DNA of 64,000 bases from Maratus speciosus (taxonomy: Eukaryota; Arthropoda; Arachnida; Araneae; Salticidae): the NCBI GenBank assembly GCA_963932465.1, contig OZ010800.1, positions 30,258,852 through 30,322,851 of the forward strand, in the 5' to 3' direction. Each line of letters opens with the position of its first letter. Positions within the stretch are counted from its first letter, which is position 1. The position numbers and the translations under genes are program-made. The notes below the pieces were generated by a model. That model was not told the DNA's origin. It did no database searches and was given only the letters and a program-made list of their open reading frames with translations. Below, one piece after another: positions 56,410 to 64,000 of the stretch.

Positions 56410-59400
56410 TGAGTTCACAGTTTTTAGTTTCTATAGGAAGAGGACACAGTTTCACTATTGGACGATCGATCACACAACTACTAGTCTTGATTGTAACAAC
56501 TCTGACCTTATTGTCTGAACCTGCATGAACAGTTATTATTCGTCCTAATTTCCATTTAAGTGGTGGAAGGTCTATTCCCCATTCCTAAAGCAAAGTCCCC
56601 ATCTTTGATGAGGACTAAGTCATTGACTTCTAAATCTCGTAGACTTTTTTGCCCTTTAGGTCTTTGCTGAAGTTGAGACAGGTATTCCCGGCTCCATCTT
56701 TTCCAAAATTGCTGAAGAATAAACTGTCTCACATGCCATCTATCAAGATGACTGAAAGAAGTGTGACTTAGATCTTGTTCAGGTATGGCAGTTAGAGAAG
56801 TTCCAACTAGGAAGTGACCTGGCGTTAGAGCAGTTAAGTCTGTTGGGTAAGATGATATGGGACACAGTGGCCTAGAGTTGAGACAAGCTTCAACTTGCGT
56901 AATCAAGGTTTTGAACTCAGGATAGGTTAAGACAGTGTCACCAACGGTTTTCTTCAGATGCGATTTCATTGATTTTACTGCAGATTACCAAAGTCCACCA
57001 AATTGTGGAGCAGAGGGCGGATTAAAAGTCCAGCGTATTTCCTCTGACGACAAAAATTTGTTTATTTCTTCATTCTGCTTGCACTGCAAAAGATATTTGT
57101 TGATTTCTTTTTCTGCACCTTTGAAGTTGGTTCCACAATTACTAAATATCTCAAAAGTTTTCTCTCTTCTTGCGATAAATCGTTTTAATGCACTTAAGAA
57201 TGCCTTTGTTGAAAGATCTTCTACAACTTCAAGATGGACTGCTTTGATGACGAAGCAGACAAATACACACACATGTGATTTAAATGATTTTAGTCCGCGT
57301 CCTGCACGATATTTAATAATGAATGGTCCTGAAAAATTTGTTCCAACTCGATGGAATGGTCGTGACTGTGTTACCCTAGATGCTGGATGATTAGCCATTA
57401 TTTATTTTGCAGTTTGAGCTCTATATCTGCAACATGTAACACAAGTTCTTACTATTTTCTGAATGACAGACCTAGCAGTAATGATCCAAAATTTCTGTCT
57501 AATTAAAGAAAGAAGAAGCTCTTGAGCTGCATGGAAATAGTTTTCATGAAAATGTTTAATTATGATCTTAGTCACATGGTGCTTTGATGTAATAAGATTG
57601 GGTGATTTTTATTCTCCGACAGTTGCGCGTTTTTCAATCTTCCTCCTACTCTTAATATTTTCTTATAATCAAAATTTGGACACAAACAAACGAGACTGCT
57701 ATTTGTAGGTGGCTCTTTTCCAGCTTTTAAACATTGAATTTCTTTATTGAAGTTCACTTGTTGAACTATTCGAATAATGCAGCGTGTTGCGCCTTGAATT
57801 TCATTGCTTTATAAAAAGGATGTATTTTTTTCTACACGTGTTACCTTTGAATTGGAGATGAATCTCAATAGCCAAGCAAATATGCGTTGCAACTTGGAAA
57901 ACGAAGATATTTTTGATATAATATCAAATTCTTTTTCATTTTCAGAAACTACAAATAATAATGTTTTACGTGCTTCTGGTAATACTTCTTCGTTTATGGT
58001 AATAGGTTCATGCACGGCAACCGCATTGCTTCTTAACCACAGTGGGCCGTTCCACCACAAGTCATGGGACAGTAGTTCTGCAGGAAGCAACCCACGTGAT
58101 GCACAGTCAGCAGGATTTTCTTTTCCGTTCACACGGTTCCAATTCTCAGCTGGTAAAATGAATTCGATTTCAGATACTCTGTTGGCTTCAAAGACTTGCC
58201 ATCTTTTAGGATTTGATCTTAGCCATGACAATACAATTTGTGAATCGCTCCATGCGTGCACAGAATCCAGTTTTATATGTAATGCATCTCTAACCGCCTT
58301 ATTAAGTGTGCCAGCAATACTGCAGCACATAATTCCAGTCTTGGAATCATGATAGATTTAAGTGGTGCTACGCGAGTTTTAGCTGTTAAAAGTTTCACAT
58401 GAGTGTTAGAGTTATCACAAGTTTTAACGTAAATAACTGCTGACTCACCCTTTTGTGAAGCATCACAAAATCCGTGAAGTTCACATCGAGAATAACTGGC
58501 CAAGATGAATTTTCTAGGTATATATATGGAATTCAAGAGTTTGACATCTTGGCACAAAATTTTCCACTTTCGATCCACTTTTTGATTTTTTTTCTGGTAC
58601 TGGTTCATCCCATGATAATTGTAATTTCCACAGTTTTTGAAGGATCATTTTAGTTAGAATTACAAAAGGTGCAATCCATCCCAATGGATCAAAAAGCGTT
58701 GATACAAATGACAGAATAATTCTTTTAGTAGTGACACTTTGATAATCTATATCACTGAAATTACATTTGAACATACCATTATCAGGATGCCATTCCATTC
58801 CTAGAACTTTTATGGCTTTATTGCCCACTACACTATGTATATTATCATAAATTATGTTTGCTAACCCAGCATTTTTCAATAGTGATGGTTCATTTGTGAA
58901 CCATTTATGTTACTCAAAACCACCTTTTTGTTTCATTTTATGCAATTCATATATCAATTCAGTACCTAACTGACTATTCTCAACCCCAGTTAAAACATCA
59001 TCAACATAAAAATGTCTTAACACTACAGTCTTTGCTTTTGGGAAATTAAGACCCTCATCAATTGCTAACTGACTCAAAGATTTAGTTGCAAGATATGGAG
59101 CAGCAACAGTTCCATACGTGACAGTGTTTAAGCTAAAAACTTGTATTTGTTTATCTTGACTATCTCTCCATAATATTCTCTGAAAATCCCTATCTTTGTC
59201 ATGAATTTTACCTGCCTATACATCATTCTTATATCATCTGTGATTGCAAAATTATGAAATCTAAACCTTAATAAAATACAAATTAAGTCATCTTGTGTTT
59301 TGGGACCTACCATTAGAGTGTCGTTTAAAGATACACCTGCTGTTGTTTTAGCACTCCCATCAAAAACTACTCTTAATTTGGTGGTTAAACTAGAACTATT

Positions 59401-59715
59401 CAAGACGAAGTGATGTGGGATGTAGTAATGTTTATTCTCTAATTTACGATCTGTATTTGAAACAAAGTCCATGTGGCCCAGAGATAAATATTCTTTCATA
59501 AATTGAACATATTGGTTGTAAATATCTGGCATGGATATTAATCTTTTCTCAAGATAAAGAAATCTTCTGTGTGCCATTTGGCAAGAATCACCTAAACTAA
59601 CTCGATCCTGTTTAAACGCTAATGCGACTGAGTAGCGGCCTGTTTTTTCCCTGAAATGAGAACTCTCAAAATGCCTTTCACAAAGTATTTTTTCAACTGT
59701 TAAATGTTGCACATT
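56410..59715 (-). pseudogene. BEL/Pao pol: RT, RNase H and integrase (broken)
   Basis: From the right: RT with YYIPHH, TTKLRVVFDGSAKT, LNDTLMVGP and FAITDDIRMMYRQ (59128-59712). A one-base frameshift near 59204 is followed by the YVDD box at 58997-59008 and a stop near 58910. Then HKWFTNEPSLL and WDEPVPEKK, a frameshift near 58590, RNase H with LHGFCDASQKG, another frameshift near 58300, and HAWSDSQIVLSWL. Integrase: LRVGGRLKNAQL, a frameshift near 57580, HFHENYFHA, then GTNFSGPF, SNCGTNF and GGLW followed by TAA. The first two Asp positions are Asn and the Glu codon is the stop, so all three catalytic residues are lost. The C-terminus is frameshifted near 56580. Confidence 0.9.
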
Positions 59716-61036
59716 TGGAATTATTTCTAATTCCCAGAATGAATTTACTAACTCGTCAGTTTTTATACTTAAATGATTTACACATACTGGATCAGTTGCC
59801 TAAGTTTCAAAATTAGTAGTAGCCGAAATTATCCAACCAAATCTCAAATTTAATGCAAATGGAAAGTGAAGTTCACGTTTGACAATTTCTCCAGTCATTA
59901 AATGCATAAATATATTTACACCAAATAGAATGTCAGTTTTTGTGATTTGAAAAATAATGGATCAGCTAACATTAAATCATTGAAATTATTGCAAATGATT
60001 GAAGGCAAAGACACATAGGGAATATTATCTGTCACCTTATCCATCACGAATGCTGATGTTGATACTCTAAGATCACTTTTGAAGTGAGAAGTGAATAATA
60101 AATCAACTTCCCCATTACTCACAGTATTAAATGTTCCCAAACATGACACAGAGATAGAACTATCTTTGACCTTTAATCCTAATTTATTTACACATTCTTG
60201 TGAAATAAATGACCTCTGAGAGCCAGTATCACATAAACATCTGCATTTTATAAACTCTTGTTTAGAATTTTGAACTTTTACTAATGCGGTACACAGCAAA
60301 ATATGGCTCTTTTGATTACAATTTTTGTTTGACTCATAATGAGAGGCACAGACTGTAGACGAAACATTTTCACTTGCTGACTCAACTTTTTTAGGGATAA
60401 ATTCTTGTGCGTATGGAGACATACTATTTGACTGATCCTTATCCCTTGAATAATTTACCATGCGCAAAACACTAGGATGTTTCTTAAAGCAATGATGGCA
60501 CCCATTTAGTCTCTTACATTTATTGATGAAATGCATATTAGATAAGTAATTGAAACAATAATGATTACGTTTTACGATATCTATTCGTTGTTGAACAGGT
60601 AAATTAAGAAACTTCGAGCACTTAACTAAACTATGGTCTTCCTTACAATAACCACAGCCTAACGTAGCTACAAAAGCATTACTCTTATTCGAAACTACAG
60701 ATTTAGGTACCTTATTTACCACTAGCTTGCTATTTTGAAGAGTTCTTGCGTAATTCTTAAGAAATTCGATTAAGTTTTTAAGTTTCGGAATTTCCCCGCT
60801 TTTAAGCTGACGTTCCCACCACAATTTTGTAGAAAGATCCAATTTTTGCAAAATTAATAAGTCATTAATGTATCAACAAATTTGTCAATTGTTTGGTTCA
60901 ATACTTCTAATGAGCAAATGACTTCATTAATGTTGTCAACTCGAATTAAAATAGCAATAGTTGATTCTGTTTGAATAGTTGGTAAACTTAAAAATCGTTT
61001 AATATTTGCAAATATTTGTTCTCGCTTCCCAGCTAG
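59716..61036 (-). pseudogene. BEL/Pao gag and protease (5'-truncated, frameshifted)
   Basis: Reading starts at GKREQIFANIKRFLSLPTI (about 61030) in the middle of the capsid region, with a stop near 60853. It continues with TKLWWERQLKSGEIPKLKNL and Cys/His knuckles (CGYCKEDHSLVKC, HYCFNYLSNMHFINKC, CHHCFKKH). The protease has its active site CDTGSQRSF intact near 60235. A one-base deletion near 59940 and a TAG near 59800 separate it from the RT. Confidence 0.87.
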
Positions 61037-61410
61037 AAAAAGTTTGCACAAAAAGTGTAAAAAAAAGTGCACAAAAAGCGAGCGTATTTGGCACCTCTGG
61101 TTATGCATAATAAGTGCACACTGAATTGTGTGCAAAAAGTGCATACCTAATTTGTTCACTTTTTATCCACAATCAGAGGTGCCAAATACGCTCGGATTTT
61201 GTGCACTTTTTTTACACTATCTTTGCATACCTAAATTGTGTACTTTTTATACACAATCAGTGGTGCCAAATACGCTCTGATTTTGTGCACTTTTTTTTAC
61301 ACTTTTTTTGCCTACCTAAAATTTTATACTTTTTATGCACAATCAGTGGTGCCAAATACGCTCAGATTTTGTGCACTTTTCTTTGTACACTTTTTTGCCT
61401 ACCTAAATTT
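61036..61410. repeat. Tandem repeat, ~85-bp unit, with one inverted copy
   Basis: The segment gtgccaaatacgctc recurs at 61180, 61264 and 61350 in direct orientation, each followed by gattttgtgcac and a T run. A fourth copy (gagcgtatttggcac at about 61080) is inverted at the left, next to the truncated BEL end. Confidence 0.85.
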
Positions 61411-61506
61411 TACCACAGAAAGGCATTATTATTGCATTTTAAATATATTGCTATCACATCATACATAATTCACACTGCAACAATAAAATTAATAATACGA
61501 CCAAAC

Positions 61507-61677
61507 CAGCGTTGAATTCAGGGGGTGGCCAGGGAGGACATTCCCCCCCCCAAAAAATGAGATTTTGCATTTTCAATGGTCATAGAATGCAACCTCCCAC
61601 TCCGGAACTCTATAATGTCCCCCCCCCCCAGAGTTGCAAAAGTCCCTCCCGGAGAAAAGCGTCTGAATTGAACACTG
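61507..61677. mobile_element. hAT-like MITE, 171 bp
   Basis: Ends CAGCGTTGAATTCAGGG and CTGAATTGAACACTG are imperfect inverted repeats. Flanks gaccaaac (61499-61506) and gaccgaac (61678-61685) match at 7 of 8. The interior has C runs at both sides, which is common in this group. Confidence 0.72.
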
Positions 61678-61685
61678 GACCGAAC

Positions 61686-62253
61686 AGCAAGCGTAAATTT
61701 ATTGGTGTACCTGTAACGGAAACAGTGGCACAACAGAAAGCTGAGAAATATATATTCTTATAACAGCATGAAATTAAAAAAAAACAAAAAACAAAATTAA
61801 TATATATATTTCTGAAATAAATCCACAAAAATGCAGTTTCAATAAATATAACTAAAATACCTTAACTTGAACCTTAGAACATACGATGAAGCTGTATTTT
61901 AAATTTAAAACATTATAATGGAATTTTCACAATTTTTTTAATTTCTAATTACAGCTGAAGGTAAATGCTTGTAAAAAAAAATCACTGATGTACATGCTTT
62001 AGAAGAAAAAATTTTCATGAATTCATAATTCAGTACAAAAATGTTTAAAGACAAATAAATTTAAAACTTCAGTCAGAAACTGATAAATGTGCTGTTTGTT
62101 TAGTTGAATATGAGAAAATAAGGGTTATGTTTACATTCATGTCAGTATATTGTTTGTTTTCGGATAGCAAAGCCTTCCATGCTTTTGTGCATGTGTCAGG
62201 TTTTCTTTGATTTTGTCAAAAAAGGGGAGGGGGAACGGCATTAATTTAGTTGA
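61686..62253. other. Unassigned AT-rich sequence
   Basis: No recognisable gene, RNA or element. Confidence 0.45.
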
Positions 62254-62261
62254 GTGCCAAT

Positions 62262-62809
62262 CAGGGCCGAAACTAGATTGTTTTGAGCATTGGGGATAGA
62301 TTAATAAATGCTAATAGAAATGATAATGATATAGCATGTGATGGTATAGAAATGAAATGATAATAGAAAATAATTTAATAAATGCTAACAACAAATATGT
62401 AAACAAGGCTCCCATAGGATTAACATTAGCTTGAGCATTAAGAGCCTACACTAGGCTCTATAAGAAACTGGATCACTAATGTTAAACCTATGGGAGCATT
62501 CTTTTTTATATTTCTCACTTGCATATTAATAGTTTCAAATGATTTTTTTCTTGCTTAGAAAGAATTCTAACCGTATTAGTGTTTACTTTATAGATTTTGG
62601 TTGCAGATTTTTTTTTATAAAGTCAGTTTCGCAAATTTGAAAAGAACGCTCTCCTAGGTTTAACATTAGCTTGCAAGTTTCTTTGTATTTCATATATATA
62701 CATTTTCGTATGAAACGACAAACAAAATCTTTATTTGGCACCCCCTTCGTCTTTCATGCTGCTTCCCGGGGCACATGAACCCTCTGCAACCCACTAGTTT
62801 CGGGCCCTG
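62262..62809. mobile_element. hAT-like non-autonomous element, 548 bp
   Basis: Ends CAGGGCCGAAACTAG and CTAGTTTCGGGCCCTG are inverted repeats, and the flanks gtgccaat (62254-62261) and gtgccaat (62810-62817) are identical. An inner inverted repeat (ctcccataggattaacatta at 62409 and taatgttaaacctatgggag at 62478) may be a second nested foldback. Confidence 0.88.
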
Positions 62810-62817
62810 GTGCCAAT

Positions 62818-63341
62818 TCTAGTGACAACCAACAAATGAAAAACTTAAGAAAATACTCAGTGTGATACCCCTTTGGTTAGTAGAATCGTCCCAGAGTGCT
62901 AGGCGCAGCTTTCAAAAACGAACATTAGGTGCAAACTCATGGATGGTCACCACTTGCCAGGTGGCGACAAATTTTTTATCTGTGGCCACTAACTTTTAAT
63001 ATCTAACTCGCCTTTTTTATGTGTGTGTGTTGTAGAAGAACAAATGTTTGAAAGTGTATTTTGATTTTTATAAAGTGCAAAATAATGTCACGTTTTTAAT
63101 ATGCATTTTTGCATGACAAAATCAAAATAAGAAATAATGTTTTTTTAACATTGCCTACTATCGTGATTGCTTAGCTTATACACATTTTTTTATACTGTAT
63201 CTTGCTCAACTATATTTACCGACTATACACATTTAAATATATATATTATATTTAATTAATTATTCAAATTTTAAGAATTTTATGTCTAAATTAATTATAC
63301 ACATTTGATGCAATTAGTGTTTTTTTGTACAAATGTAGTAC
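62818..63341. other. Unassigned AT-rich sequence
   Basis: Nothing recognisable. A short TG run lies near 63020-63030. Confidence 0.45.
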
Positions 63342-63348
63342 ATATTAA

Positions 63349-63516
63349 CAGGGGTCACAGCATATAGGACAAAATGTATTGTTCCTACCAGTATGATTTA
63401 TCAGTAATCGACAAGAGAAATTTTTATAAGATATGCAATAGGACTATTCCATGAAGGTTATTGAAAAAAGTTACTGGTAAGAACAATAAAATTTGTCCTA
63501 TATGCTGCGACCCCTG
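63349..63516. mobile_element. hAT-like MITE, 168 bp, long inverted repeats
   Basis: Ends CAGGGGTCACAGCATATAGG and CCTATATGCTGCGACCCCTG are inverted, and the similarity extends to about 45 bp on each side. Flanks share atattaa (63342-63348 and 63517-63523). Confidence 0.8.
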
Positions 63517-63532
63517 ATATTAAAAAAGGGTA

Positions 63533-63620
63533 GGTACTTTTCAGTTAGCCGGGCGCCAGTGTCATACATACATATTTATGTGCATGCATATATGTAAATA
63601 TACATATATATATATATATA
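63533..63620. repeat. Half foldback element with TA microsatellite
   Basis: ggtacttttcagttagcc and gggcgccagtgt match one arm of the element at 30260-30372; an AT-rich run with (TA)n follows, but the opposite arm is absent. Confidence 0.6.
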
Positions 63621-64000
63621 AAATATAAGGATGATATAAAGATAAGATCGTAGTTAATGAAAAAAGGAGTTTAATGATTCTAGGTTATAGTTTTACATAT
63701 TAAATAGAAATTATATTTACAAGTACGGAGGGTAGGGGGTTTTTCTGCGGCATACGCACTCACAGAATCGTCGGAGATTCCATATCGGTCTCTGCTCTCG
63801 TCTAGAGCGAGAGAGATACATCTAACATCAACCACGTCAGAATGAAATCTGCTTTTGGTTGTTACTTGTTTCCAAGCGAAGAGAATGCAAAACTGCATAT
63901 CAGAAAAATTCAATAACATCTGCTGTTCTGTGGTTACAAGTTCTCATGGAAAAGTGCTGATCATATCCTGTTGCTAGGAGTAGGGATTTATGGGAATCTA
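63621..64000. other. Unassigned sequence at window end
   Basis: GC content is higher than in the surroundings. The 79-codon minus-strand frame at 63680-63919 shows no recognised family; it could be part of something that continues beyond the window. Confidence 0.4.

Larger units (their letters stand above)
56048..61036 (-). mobile_element. BEL/Pao LTR retrotransposon, 5'-truncated and decayed
   Basis: Minus-strand order gag, protease, RT, RNase H, integrase, 3' LTR, as in BEL/Pao. The 5' LTR and the first part of gag are missing: homology stops near 61036, where an 85-bp tandem repeat begins. Several frameshifts and stops interrupt pol. Confidence 0.88.

Noticed and set aside
56935..58352. 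Plus-strand frames of 151 and 182 codons
   Set aside because: Antisense shadows of the BEL integrase and RNase H regions.

Overview
This is repeat-dense, AT-rich animal DNA with no recognisable host protein-coding gene, no rRNA and no convincing functional tRNA. Every ORF with recognisable protein homology belongs to a mobile element: Penelope-like (PLE), Ty3/Gypsy and BEL/Pao. Around these lie hAT-like and Helitron-like non-autonomous DNA elements and several families of tandem repeats. The mix of a PLE with GIY-YIG endonuclease, arthropod-style Gypsy and BEL pol sequences, and many hAT and Helitron remnants suggests an arthropod, perhaps an arachnid. That placement is an inference and is not proved by the sequence.

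Layout. 1-4743: a PLE composite (a minus-strand copy with an internal deletion, a minus-strand 3' fragment, then a plus-strand 5'-truncated copy joined head to head). 4744-5770: unassigned. 5770-14484 and 20337-26670: one array of about 350-bp satellite monomers organised as a five-monomer higher-order repeat of about 1.75 kb. This array is split by a second PLE composite (14485-20336) flanked by a 13-bp target duplication. That composite holds the only apparently intact gene in the window, a 777-residue PLE reverse transcriptase/GIY-YIG protein (17595-19928). The PLE copies carry five hammerhead-ribozyme-like motifs and triplets of CCAAT boxes.

26671-38100: a roughly 500-bp tandem repeat, a 3.1-kb hAT-like element with a 31-bp minisatellite and nested small elements, another 0.97-kb hAT-like element, three tRNA-like repeats in palindromic and direct arrangement, and a 48-bp minisatellite. 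38260-56050: Helitron-like remnants and a family of roughly 290-bp inverted-repeat elements, interrupted by a complete but decayed Gypsy element with two LTRs (42980-47490). A head-to-tail Helitron pair follows (48211-54386); its second member carries a hAT-like element (52132-53992) that holds a second, oppositely oriented 31-bp minisatellite of the same family. 56048-61036: a 5'-truncated, frameshifted BEL/Pao element on the minus strand. 61036-64000: an 85-bp tandem repeat and three small hAT-like elements.

How the parts relate. The PLE would be transcribed from its pseudo-LTR, processed by its ribozymes and copied by the RT/endonuclease; the 17102-20259 interval between two predicted ribozyme cleavage sites would be one 3158-nt unit. 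The Gypsy and BEL copies are dead (frameshifts, stops, lost catalytic residues). The hAT and Helitron elements have no transposase or Rep/helicase here and would depend on enzymes supplied elsewhere.
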